Source: Prevotella sp. CAG:891 (GTDB lineage: Bacteria; Bacteroidota; Bacteroidia; Bacteroidales; Bacteroidaceae). From it: a DNA stretch of 5,689 nt. The stretch lies in NCBI GenBank assembly GCA_000437675.1, contig FR901645.1, forward strand, positions 1-5,689, given 5' to 3'. Position 1 is the stretch's first letter. Every line of letters begins with the position of its first letter. The notes below the pieces were generated by a model that saw only the letters and a program-made list of their open reading frames with translations, was not told where the DNA came from and made no database searches. This document shows, piece by piece, positions 1 to 5,689 of this stretch. The position numbers and the translations under genes are program-made.

Positions 1-26
1 GTTGTAAAGGCTTTTGTGACTGTCTT

Positions 27-54
27 TTTGATAACTCTCTTTCGTATAATATTG
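27..54 (+). promoter_or_regulatory. Weak candidate promoter for the tRNA gene
   Basis: TTTG at 27-30 and TAATATTG at 47-54 resemble the Bacteroidetes sigma-factor boxes TTTG (-33) and TAnnTTTG (-7). The second box matches five of its six fixed bases. The gap of 16 bp is shorter than the roughly 19-21 bp usual for these promoters, so the match is partial. TATAAT at 45-50 also fits a general sigma70 -10 box. Transcription would start near 60, giving a leader of about 60 nt before the tRNA. The remaining bases up to 120 contain only a small 6-bp inverted repeat (88-93 with 101-106) and no visible gene. Confidence 0.25.
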
Positions 55-120
55 CACAGAGGTGGTGATGAATTCCTTTCACTTGCAAATGGAAATTTTC
101 TCCATTCCACACTTTAAATT

Positions 121-194
121 GGCGCGATAGCTCAGCTGGTTAGAGCGCATGATTCATAATCATGAGGTCCCCAGTTCAATCCTGGGTCGCGCTA
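121..194 (+). tRNA. tRNA with CAU anticodon, probably elongator tRNA-Met
   Basis: A complete cloverleaf can be folded. The acceptor arm is 121-127 with 187-193. The D arm has GCTC/GAGC stems. The anticodon stem CATGA/TCATG encloses a loop with anticodon CAT at 155-157. The T arm is CCCAG/CTGGG with loop TTCAATC, and A194 is the discriminator. The first acceptor pair is G1-U72, a wobble. CCA is not encoded (the next bases are CGA), so it must be added by the CCA-adding enzyme. It is not the initiator, because the three G-C pairs at the base of the anticodon stem and the 1-72 mismatch are missing. Elongator Met is the best reading. The alternative is tRNA-Ile2, whose C34 is changed to lysidine by TilS; the two have the same anticodon gene sequence and cannot be fully separated by eye. 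Confidence 0.93.
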
Positions 195-202
195 CGAAAG
201 AT

Positions 203-238
203 AAGGCAGTTACAACATATTTGTAGCTGCCTTTTTTC
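203..238 (+). terminator. Intrinsic terminator of the tRNA gene
   Basis: An 11-bp stem (205-215 with 221-231, one G-U wobble at 210/226) closes a five-base loop and is followed by six T residues at 232-237. A203 and A204 can extend the stem by pairing with the first T residues. It starts only 9 bases after the tRNA, so the tRNA is probably made as a single-gene transcript and lptF/G must have its own promoter. Confidence 0.85.
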
Positions 239-272
239 TTGATGTTATTATTTGCGTACTTTCCTAAAGGTT

Positions 273-330
273 AAGTAGGTGCTCAAAAATATTTCGATAG
301 AATTATATAAATAATTTTGAACACCTACTT
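273..330. repeat. 22-bp imperfect inverted repeat in the intergenic region
   Basis: Positions 273-294 are complementary to 309-330 with two mismatches (282/321 and 289/314), around a 14-base AT-rich loop. The outer nine pairs (AAGTAGGTG / CACCTACTT) are perfect. Neither flank carries the T-tract expected of an intrinsic terminator. It lies about 110 bp upstream of the putative lptF/G promoter. Possible roles are a regulator binding site, an RNA hairpin or the remnant of a small mobile element. No tRNA 3'-end duplication, the usual mark of an integration site, is seen nearby. Confidence 0.6.
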
Positions 331-439
331 GTTGGCGAGTATTCTTGATTCGTTCGTTTTTTTTGCTTCGTATTCCTATGAAAAGTTGCTTCTGTGTAAA
401 AAGAATGTCACCGAAGCGCAACACACGAAAAAAAAGTTG

Positions 440-447
440 TATTTTTG
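440..447 (+). promoter_or_regulatory. Bacteroidetes-type -7 box, likely promoter of the permease operon
   Basis: TATTTTTG is a perfect match to the Bacteroidetes -7 consensus TAnnTTTG, sits behind an A-rich tract (428-435) and is followed by C, a context common in this phylum. No TTTG is present at the expected -33 distance (about 415-421), so only half of the promoter is supported. Transcription would begin near 453-455, giving an untranslated leader of about 58 nt before the permease ATG. Confidence 0.5.
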
Positions 448-512
448 CTCTCGTTTGATACATGGTTTTAGCCCCGGCGTTAGTTGCGGGACGAACCGTT
501 GCGCATTAAGCA

Positions 513-2696
513 ATGATTGGAATAAAAAAATTAGATCGTTATATACTGCAGAAGTTCCTGCTCATCTTTGTAGGTGCCTTCTTTATCTGCCTTTTCGTGT
601 TCATGATGCAGTTCACTTGGCGTTACGTCGACGAACTCATCGGAAAAGGACTGTCAATGGAAATTCTGGCCAAATTCTTCTGGTACATGGGCATCACCAT
701 GGTTTCGCAGGCCCTTCCGCTGGCAGTGCTGTTGGCATCGCTCATTACTTTCGGTAATTTAGGCGAAAGTTTTGAACTTTTGGCAATGAAGGCAGCGGGT
801 GTTTCGCTGCGCCGCGTCATGGCCCCACTGGCCGTGGTGTCGGTAATTGTTGGTTGTATTTCCTTTTATTTTCAAAATAAAACTTCGCCCGAGGCACAGA
901 TAAACCTCAAAACCCTGCTCTTCAGTATGAAGCAGCAGTCGCCCGCCGTCGAAATTCCCGAAGGCGTGTTCTATAATGGCGTGCCAAATATCAACCTGTT
1001 CGTACAGCAGAAAAATGCCGAAACAGGCATGCTCTATCAGGTGATTATTTATAAAACCGACCAGGGATTTGAAAAAGCCCAAATTGTGCTGGCCGACTCG
1101 GCGCGACTGGAAATGACCAGCGACAAAATGCACCTGAAACTCGACTTGTGGAGTGGCGAACAGTTCCAGGCCCTGCAAACAGCCGGCACTAGCCCCATGA
1201 TGAGCAATGGAGCCGAGCAACCCTACGACCGTGAAACTTTTCAATACAAACAACTGCTCATCGACTTCGACAGCAATTTCAACCTCATGGACAAAGAAAT
1301 GCTGAGCGGTATGCCGCAGGCAAAGAACATGAAGCAGATTGTGCACAGTGTCGACTCCGTTGAACATGAATTGGATTCGGTGGGTAAACAGTATTACAAA
1401 CAACTGCAAACCAGCTACTACAAAAGGCCTCGTTTGCTGCCGCAGGATTCCATTCACATTGCCCGCATGGCTCAAAAACAAGGCAAACAAGCCCTTGATT
1501 TCGACAAATTGGTCGAAACCATGCCTTCAACCCAAGCGTTGAGCGCACGGCAGATGGCGCGTGCCAGCATCAAGTCCATGAAGTCCGACCTGGAGTGGAA
1601 GCAAATGGTCACGGGCGACGGCGATAACTACATTCGCCGCCACTGGGTCGAATGGCATCAAAAGATGACCTTCTCGCTCGCCTGCATTCTCTTCTTCTTC
1701 GTCGGTGCCCCCCTTGGCGCCATCATTCGTAAGGGCGGTCTTGGTATGCCGACGGTTATCTCCGTAATCATTTTCATTATTTGGTATATGATCAGTACCT
1801 CGAGCATGAAGATGGCCCGCGAAGGCTCTATCAACATGGTCGTGGGTATGTGGATTAGCACCTTCGTAATTGCCCCGTTCAGCGTATTTATTACCTATAA
1901 GGCCAATCTCGACTCGGTGGTGTTCAATCTCGAAGCATACAAAAATCTGTTCTGTCGTCTGTTGGGCATCCGCACCAAGCGTCACCTCATGCGCAAGGAA
2001 GTCATCATCAACGAACCACGCATGGATGTCATACCGCAGTCTATTGACGAACTTCGCCGCGAATGTTTGGCTTACAACGAGCAGAAACAGCTGCGCCGCG
2101 CTCCGAATTATGGAAAAACATTCTTCCATTACCAGCCCGATGCCGAGGTTGAAGCCATCAATCACCAAATGGAAATGCTCATTGAAGAGTTGTCAAACAG
2201 TCGCAATACCAAAATATTGGGCGTGCTCAATGAGTTCCCCATACTGTATGTCACGGCACACACCAGTCCATTCCATAACGCCAAATACAACATGGCAGCC
2301 GGTGTGTTCTTCCCCATAGGTTGCGTACTTTGGTTCAGAATTTGGCGTTTCCGTCTGCGGCTTTACCGCGACCTTCGCATCATTGTGCGCACCTGCAACC
2401 GCCTCGACCAAGTAATCACCGGTACCGAGGATGCCACCGAAACCAGCGGTGCTGAAGCCGATGCCCTGGCCGTTCAGCAAAACCACAAAAAGAAGTGGCG
2501 CGTGTTGAAATGGTTGGCAGTAATTGTTGTGGCAGTACTGTTGGCATTCGTGTCGTGGAACGGCTATCAACGTTACCGATACAAAAAAGCCGTGCAGCAA
2601 AGCGAGCAACGACGCAAACAAGCCGAACAGGCCGATCAGCTCATCGGGCCGCGAACGCTCACATTGCCGGCTGCTGCCCCCGACGTTTCCAAGTGA
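513..2696 (+). CDS. LptF/LptG-family lipopolysaccharide export permease (YjgP/YjgQ)
   Basis: The 727-residue protein is an inner-membrane subunit of the Lpt ABC transporter, which with LptB extracts LPS and passes it to the periplasmic Lpt bridge. The family architecture is visible. The basic N-terminus (IKKLDRYILQKFL) precedes three membrane helices at about 15-36, 53-80 and 101-120. A periplasmic beta-rich domain at about 125-260 and a polar, helix-prone insert at about 260-380 follow. Three more helices lie at about 384-405, 411-430 and 438-462. The motif GESFELLAMKAAGVSLRR (84-101) is the usual cytoplasmic coupling loop. Enterobacterial LptF/LptG are about 360 residues, and the Bacteroidetes forms are longer. 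Residues 465-727 form a long tail with further hydrophobic segments at about 594-612 and 664-683, ending in a charged Q/R/K-rich stretch. The ATG lacks a Shine-Dalgarno but gives the expected N-terminus. Whether it is LptF or LptG cannot be settled here. It probably heads an operon with ribBA. Confidence 0.93.
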   Translation: MIGIKKLDRYILQKFLLIFVGAFFICLFVFMMQFTWRYVDELIGKGLSMEILAKFFWYMGITMVSQALPLAVLLASLITFGNLGESFELLAMKAAGVSLRRVMAPLAVVSVIVGCISFYFQNKTSPEAQINLKTLLFSMKQQSPAVEIPEGVFYNGVPNINLFVQQKNAETGMLYQVIIYKTDQGFEKAQIVLADSARLEMTSDKMHLKLDLWSGEQFQALQTAGTSPMMSNGAEQPYDRETFQYKQLLIDFDSNFNLMDKEMLSGMPQAKNMKQIVHSVDSVEHELDSVGKQYYKQLQTSYYKRPRLLPQDSIHIARMAQKQGKQALDFDKLVETMPSTQALSARQMARASIKSMKSDLEWKQMVTGDGDNYIRRHWVEWHQKMTFSLACILFFFVGAPLGAIIRKGGLGMPTVISVIIFIIWYMISTSSMKMAREGSINMVVGMWISTFVIAPFSVFITYKANLDSVVFNLEAYKNLFCRLLGIRTKRHLMRKEVIINEPRMDVIPQSIDELRRECLAYNEQKQLRRAPNYGKTFFHYQPDAEVEAINHQMEMLIEELSNSRNTKILGVLNEFPILYVTAHTSPFHNAKYNMAAGVFFPIGCVLWFRIWRFRLRLYRDLRIIVRTCNRLDQVITGTEDATETSGAEADALAVQQNHKKKWRVLKWLAVIVVAVLLAFVSWNGYQRYRYKKAVQQSEQRRKQAEQADQLIGPRTLTLPAAAPDVSK

Positions 2697-2775
2697 TTAA
2701 GTCAGGTTCAAGTTGGTGCAGCCCACAAAGTAAAAACTCCCCCTCTACAATAGAAAATAAGAAATACTATACAAC

Positions 2776-3984
2776 ATGGCAGAATTCGGACTTGCCTCCA
2801 TCGAAGAGGCTATTCAAGACTTTAAAGAAGGCAAATTCGTAATCGTGGTGGACGATGAAGACCGCGAAAACGAAGGCGACCTCATCATGGCCGCAGAACT
2901 CGTAACGCCCGAACATGTGAACTATATGTTGCGCAATGGCCGCGGTGTGCTTTGCGCCCCCATTACCATCGAACGATGCAATGAACTCAAACTCGAGCGT
3001 CAGGTGCAGGACAACACTAGTATGCTCGGTACTCCGTTCACCGTAACGGTCGACTTGCTCGAAGGTTGCACCACGGGTGTGAGCACTCACGACCGCGCTG
3101 CCACCATTCGCGCCTTGGCCGATCCCAATATGCGCCCCGAAAGCTTTGGTCGTCCCGGTCACATCAACCCCCTTTATGCACAGGACCGCGGTGTTTTGGC
3201 CCGTGCCGGACATACCGAAGCCTCCATCGACTTGGCCCGTTTAGCCGGAATGCAGCCCGCAGCCTGCTTGATTGAAATACTCAATCCCGACGGAACCATG
3301 GCCCGTTTGCCCCAGTTGATGGAATTGGCCGAACGCGAAAAACTGCACATCATCAGCATCAAGGACCTCATCGCCTATCGTTTGCAGCACGAATGCCTCG
3401 TTGAACAAGGCGAAGAAGTAGACATGCCCACGGAATATGGTCATTTCCGCCTCATTCCCTTCCGTCAGAAAAGCAACCGCCTCGAACACGTAGCCCTTAT
3501 CAAAGGCGAGTGGAAAGAAGGCGAACCCGTTATGGTGCGCGTACACTCTTCGTGTGTCACCGGCGACATCTTCGGTTCAGAACGCTGCGATTGTGGCGAA
3601 CAGCTTCACAAAGCCATGCGCATGATCGAAGAAGAAGGAAAGGGTGTTATTCTTTATCTCAATCAGGAAGGTCGCGGCATCGGCTTGATGGCCAAGATTG
3701 CCGCCTATAAATTGCAGGAAGAAGGCTACGACACTGTCGATGCCAATGTTCACTTGGGTTACGACCCCGATGAACGCGACTACGGCGTAGGCGCACAAAT
3801 CCTTGGCTTGCTCGGCGTAAGCAAAATGCGTTTACTCACCAACAACCCCATCAAGCGTGTCGGCCTCGAAGCCTACGGCCTTGAAATTGTTGAAAATGTG
3901 CCCATCGAAGTAAAGCCCAATCAGTACAACGAGCGCTACCTCAAAACCAAGAAGGAACGCATGGGGCACAAACTGCATCTTTAA
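2776..3984 (+). CDS. ribBA: RibBA: bifunctional 3,4-dihydroxy-2-butanone 4-phosphate synthase / GTP cyclohydrolase II
   Basis: The 402-residue cytosolic enzyme starts both branches of riboflavin synthesis. The N-terminal domain (about 1-205) converts ribulose 5-phosphate to 3,4-dihydroxy-2-butanone 4-phosphate plus formate. It has DDEDRENEGD at 26-35 (metal ligand E31, substrate residues R30 and D35), TTGVSTHDR at 99-107, RPGHINPL at 126-133 and RAGHTE at 143-148 (metal ligand H146), plus E167. The C-terminal domain (about 210-402) opens GTP to the diaminopyrimidine precursor. It has zinc ligands C260, C271 and C273, the QEGRGIGL loop at 297-304, DERD at 332-335 (catalytic D332 and R334) and TNNPIK at 355-360. 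These assignments follow alignment by eye with E. coli RibB and RibA, at constant offsets of -7 and +206. Both active sites look intact and the length is normal. The ATG follows an A-rich leader 79 bp after the permease gene. No FMN riboswitch fits in that gap. Confidence 0.97.
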   Translation: MAEFGLASIEEAIQDFKEGKFVIVVDDEDRENEGDLIMAAELVTPEHVNYMLRNGRGVLCAPITIERCNELKLERQVQDNTSMLGTPFTVTVDLLEGCTTGVSTHDRAATIRALADPNMRPESFGRPGHINPLYAQDRGVLARAGHTEASIDLARLAGMQPAACLIEILNPDGTMARLPQLMELAEREKLHIISIKDLIAYRLQHECLVEQGEEVDMPTEYGHFRLIPFRQKSNRLEHVALIKGEWKEGEPVMVRVHSSCVTGDIFGSERCDCGEQLHKAMRMIEEEGKGVILYLNQEGRGIGLMAKIAAYKLQEEGYDTVDANVHLGYDPDERDYGVGAQILGLLGVSKMRLLTNNPIKRVGLEAYGLEIVENVPIEVKPNQYNERYLKTKKERMGHKLHL

Positions 3985-4006
3985 TTGAACTTTAATCCAC
4001 TTGAAT

Positions 4007-4720
4007 ATGGAAAGAAACATCTATAGCTACGACCCCCAGGCCGAAGAACGTACTCGCACTGCGTTCCCCGCGCTCATGTCTAAGGTCTACATTTGGATGA
4101 CGATGGCATTGGCCATGACCGGCCTCACTGCATTTTATGTAGCCAACAACGAAGCATTGCTTTATGCCATTGTTACCAACTCCATTCTTTTTTATGGTTT
4201 GATAATAGCCGAATTTGCGCTTGTCATGGTGCTTTCTGCACGCATCATGAAGATGTCGTTTCCCGTGGCAGGTTTGCTTTTCGCCGCTTATTCCATTGTC
4301 AACGGCGTCACGCTTTCCACCATTTTCCTTGCCTACAGCATGGAAAGCATCGCAAACGCCTTTTTCGTAACAGCCGGCACCTTTGGCGCCATGTCGCTCT
4401 TTGGCTTGTTTACCAAGCGCGACCTCAGCACCGTAGGTCGTTTTCTTTACATGATGCTCATCGGGTTGATTATTGCCACGATTGTCAATATCTTCCTTGC
4501 CAGCAGCGTTTTAGGCTGGGCCACCACCTTTATCGGTGTAATCGTGTTCAGCGGCCTCACTGCCTACGACACGCAGAAAATGAAAGTGCTGCTCACCGAG
4601 TTTCAGCATACCGGCGAAAGCAATTTGCTGAAGATTGCTCTTCTCTGCAGCCTTTCGCTTTATCTTGATTTCATCAACCTCTTCCTTTATATGCTCCGAA
4701 TCTTCGGCGACCGGAAGTAA
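4007..4720 (+). CDS. Bax inhibitor-1 (BI-1/YccA/TMBIM) family membrane protein
   Basis: This is a 237-residue, very hydrophobic protein with about seven membrane segments: roughly 27-46, 56-78, 84-108, 115-135, 145-165, 168-187 and 208-233. The bacterial BI-1 family includes E. coli YccA, a modulator of the FtsH protease, and B. subtilis YetJ, a pH-gated calcium leak channel. Family hallmarks are FSGLTAYDTQKMK (181-193) near the C-terminus and SLYLDFINLFLYMLRIFG (217-234) in the last segment. D188 and D221 are the likely equivalents of the two aspartates that sense pH in YetJ. The channel or protease-modulating role is inferred from the family. The start was placed at ATG 4007. An in-frame TTG at 4001 would add two residues but is a rarer start. 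It lies 22 bp after ribBA with no terminator between them, so cotranscription is likely, and a strong terminator follows it. Confidence 0.93.
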   Translation: MERNIYSYDPQAEERTRTAFPALMSKVYIWMTMALAMTGLTAFYVANNEALLYAIVTNSILFYGLIIAEFALVMVLSARIMKMSFPVAGLLFAAYSIVNGVTLSTIFLAYSMESIANAFFVTAGTFGAMSLFGLFTKRDLSTVGRFLYMMLIGLIIATIVNIFLASSVLGWATTFIGVIVFSGLTAYDTQKMKVLLTEFQHTGESNLLKIALLCSLSLYLDFINLFLYMLRIFGDRK

Positions 4721-4721
4721 C

Positions 4722-4760
4722 CTGCTGTTTCAGTAATCCAAACAAACAGCAGTTCGCTGC
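4722..4760 (+). repeat. Overlapping alternative hairpins after the BI-1 gene
   Basis: CTGCTGTTT (4722-4730) pairs perfectly with AAACAGCAG (4744-4752) over a 13-base loop. The last four bases of the second arm (GCAG, 4749-4752) can instead pair with CTGC at 4757-4760 around a TTCG tetraloop. The two folds exclude each other. Neither is followed by a T-tract. They may stabilise the 3' end of the message ahead of the terminator at 4783-4833. A regulatory switch is possible but unsupported. Confidence 0.4.
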
Positions 4761-4782
4761 GGTTTAAGAAATAGGATTAAGA

Positions 4783-4833
4783 AAAAAGGGAAGTACGCGC
4801 AAGCATTCGTGCTTCCAACGTACTTCCCTTTTT
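4783..4833. terminator. Strong intrinsic terminator closing the permease-ribBA-BI-1 group
   Basis: A perfect 15-bp stem (4783-4797 with 4819-4833) has A residues on the 5' side and five T residues on the 3' side. An inner 5-bp stem (4801-4805 with 4810-4814) is capped by a TTCG tetraloop. The A/T symmetry would let it stop transcription from either direction. Here it separates the upstream three-gene unit from the aminotransferase gene. Confidence 0.85.
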
Positions 4834-4905
4834 AGGTATCATAACCTCTTGCATCAATCCCTTTTGGGCTTACGCGCATTCCGCAGTAACCGATGATTTA
4901 CCACA

Positions 4906-4913
4906 TTCCTTTG
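4906..4913 (+). promoter_or_regulatory. Weak candidate -7 box for the aminotransferase gene
   Basis: TTCCTTTG matches five of the six fixed bases of TAnnTTTG. It would give a start point near 4920 and a leader of about 20-25 nt. No TTTG is found at the proper distance upstream. The strong terminator just before it implies that a promoter must exist somewhere in 4834-4942, and this is the best candidate I can see. An E. coli-like TTGACA overlaps it at 4911-4916 but has no matching -10 box. Confidence 0.2.
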
Positions 4914-4942
4914 ACAGCAAACACCAATACAAAAATTACAAT

Positions 4943-5689
4943 ATGTTATCAACACTCGTAAACCGTTTGGCTCCTTCAGCCACCCTCGCCATGTCGCAGA
5001 AAAGTGCAGAACTCAAGGCACAGGGCATCGACATTATCAACCTTTCAGTAGGCGAGCCCGACTTCAACACCCCCGACCACATTAAGGAAGCCGCCAAAAA
5101 GGCCGTCGACGATAACTTCTCACGTTATTCACCCGTTCCCGGTTATCCCGCATTGCGCAACGCCATTGTTGAAAAACTCAAGCGCGAAAATGCACTCGAC
5201 TACACCGCCGATCAGATTGTCTGCTCAAACGGTGCCAAGCAAAGCGTTTGCAATGCCATCATGGCTCTTGTATCTCCCGGCGAAGAGGTAATCATTCCCG
5301 CTCCTTATTGGGTAAGCTACCCTCAAATGGTACTCATGGCCGACGGTAAGCCCGTAATTGTTGAGGCTGGTATTGAGCAAGATTTCAAAATCACCCCCGA
5401 ACAGCTCGAAGCTGCCATTACTCCCCGTACCAAGGCTATCATCCTTTGCTCACCCAGCAACCCCACCGGTTCGGTTTACAGTGCTGAAGAACTTGAAGGT
5501 TTGGCAGCCGTACTCCGTCGTCACGAACAGGTTATCGTGTTGAGCGACGAAATTTACGAGCACATCAACTACGTAGGCCACCACGCTTCAATTGCTGCTT
5601 GCGAAGGCATGAAGGAACGTACCGTTGTCATCAACGGCGTGTCTAAGGCCTACGCCATGACCGGCTGGCGTATCGGTTTCATTGCCGCT
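4943..5689 (+). CDS. Class I PLP-dependent aminotransferase, aspartate aminotransferase-like (partial, 3' end missing)
   Basis: The frame is open from ATG 4943 to the window edge (249 codons). The family is usually about 395-400 residues, so roughly 150 are missing. It is a fold-type I aminotransferase of the aspartate transaminase type, which uses pyridoxal phosphate to move amino groups between amino acids and 2-oxo acids, typically aspartate/2-oxoglutarate. Visible signatures are SVGEPDFNTP (35-44), YSPVPGYPALR (62-72), NGAKQ (96-100) in the phosphate-binding region, PAPYWVSYP (119-127), SPSNPTG (170-176, N173 contacting the cofactor) and SDEIYEHI (201-208, D202 and Y205). SKAYAMTGWRIG (234-245) holds the Schiff-base lysine K235 and the phosphate-binding R243. 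The MTGWRIG form and overall pattern suit the AspB/Thermus-like subgroup Ib. Substrate specificity cannot be fixed without the C-terminal carboxylate-binding arginine, which lies beyond the window. The leader is A-rich without a Shine-Dalgarno. It is probably transcribed alone or with downstream genes. Confidence 0.95.
   Translation, partial: MLSTLVNRLAPSATLAMSQKSAELKAQGIDIINLSVGEPDFNTPDHIKEAAKKAVDDNFSRYSPVPGYPALRNAIVEKLKRENALDYTADQIVCSNGAKQSVCNAIMALVSPGEEVIIPAPYWVSYPQMVLMADGKPVIVEAGIEQDFKITPEQLEAAITPRTKAIILCSPSNPTGSVYSAEELEGLAAVLRRHEQVIVLSDEIYEHINYVGHHASIAACEGMKERTVVINGVSKAYAMTGWRIGFIAA

Larger units (their letters stand above)
239..512. other. Gene-free AT-rich intergenic region
   Basis: Between the tRNA terminator and the permease start I find no convincing gene. 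The short open frames here have AT-rich composition, no recognisable protein motif and no good start context. One of them, beginning near 317, simply runs into the permease gene in another frame. The region contains the inverted repeat at 273-330, a run of T at 357-364, a run of A at 428-435 and the promoter candidate at 440-447. Confidence 0.6.

Noticed and set aside
121..330. tRNA-associated integration site (att) for a mobile element
   Set aside because: No second copy of the tRNA 3' end is found in the window, and no integrase or other mobility gene is present. The downstream genes are housekeeping.
317..757. Plus-strand open frame running from the intergenic region into the permease gene
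   Set aside because: It crosses the inverted-repeat arm and the likely promoter, overlaps the permease in a different frame, changes composition abruptly at the overlap and shows no known motif.
759..1490. Long minus-strand open frame (243 codons) opposite the permease gene
   Set aside because: It is fully antisense to a well-supported gene. Its translation is rich in His, Phe and Val with no family motif, as expected from a shadow of biased codon use. It has no promoter or leader of its own.
1527..2168. Second long minus-strand open frame (213 codons) opposite the permease gene
   Set aside because: It is antisense to a conserved membrane domain of the permease. The product has no membrane segments or recognisable domain, and the frame is explained by the codon bias of the real gene.
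2697..2775. Possible FMN riboswitch before ribBA
   Set aside because: The gap is only 79 bp and lacks the conserved FMN-element segments and any terminator hairpin, so it is too short for the full aptamer.
4001..4006. TTG start two codons upstream for the BI-1 gene
   Set aside because: An ATG lies in the same frame at 4007, no ribosome-binding sequence favours the TTG, and the two extra residues add nothing to the family match.

Overview
The window looks like an ordinary core-genome stretch from a member of Bacteroidota, probably Bacteroidales (a Prevotella-like relative is my guess, not shown by the sequence). Four things point that way. Start codons are preceded by A-rich leaders without Shine-Dalgarno sequences. 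A perfect Bacteroidetes-type -7 box (TAnnTTTG) lies upstream of the first gene. The tRNA gene has no encoded CCA end. The LptF/LptG-type permease is long, with a large periplasmic insert and a cytoplasmic tail. Base composition is balanced in the genes and AT-rich between them. I see no phage, transposon, CRISPR or defence signature.

Layout: positions 1-120 form an upstream leader with a weak promoter candidate. A CAU-anticodon tRNA (121-194, elongator Met most likely) is closed by its own intrinsic terminator (203-238). A gene-free, AT-rich stretch follows (239-512). It holds a 22-bp imperfect inverted repeat (273-330) and the likely promoter of the next gene (440-447). Three plus-strand genes come next: an LptF/LptG-family lipopolysaccharide-export permease (513-2696), the bifunctional riboflavin enzyme RibBA (2776-3984) and a Bax inhibitor-1 family membrane protein (4007-4720). 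The spacers between them are 79 and 22 bp, with no terminator inside, and a strong symmetrical hairpin (4783-4833) closes the group. This suggests one transcription unit. A separate unit then begins with a class I PLP-dependent aminotransferase (4943 onward). It is cut by the window edge 14 residues after its catalytic lysine.

The three-gene unit mixes envelope assembly, cofactor synthesis and a membrane ion/stress protein, so the grouping probably reflects growth-linked housekeeping expression rather than one pathway. No obviously new system is present. The most unusual points are the extra membrane-spanning tail of the permease with its conflicting topology signals, and the long inverted repeat in the intergenic region after the tRNA.
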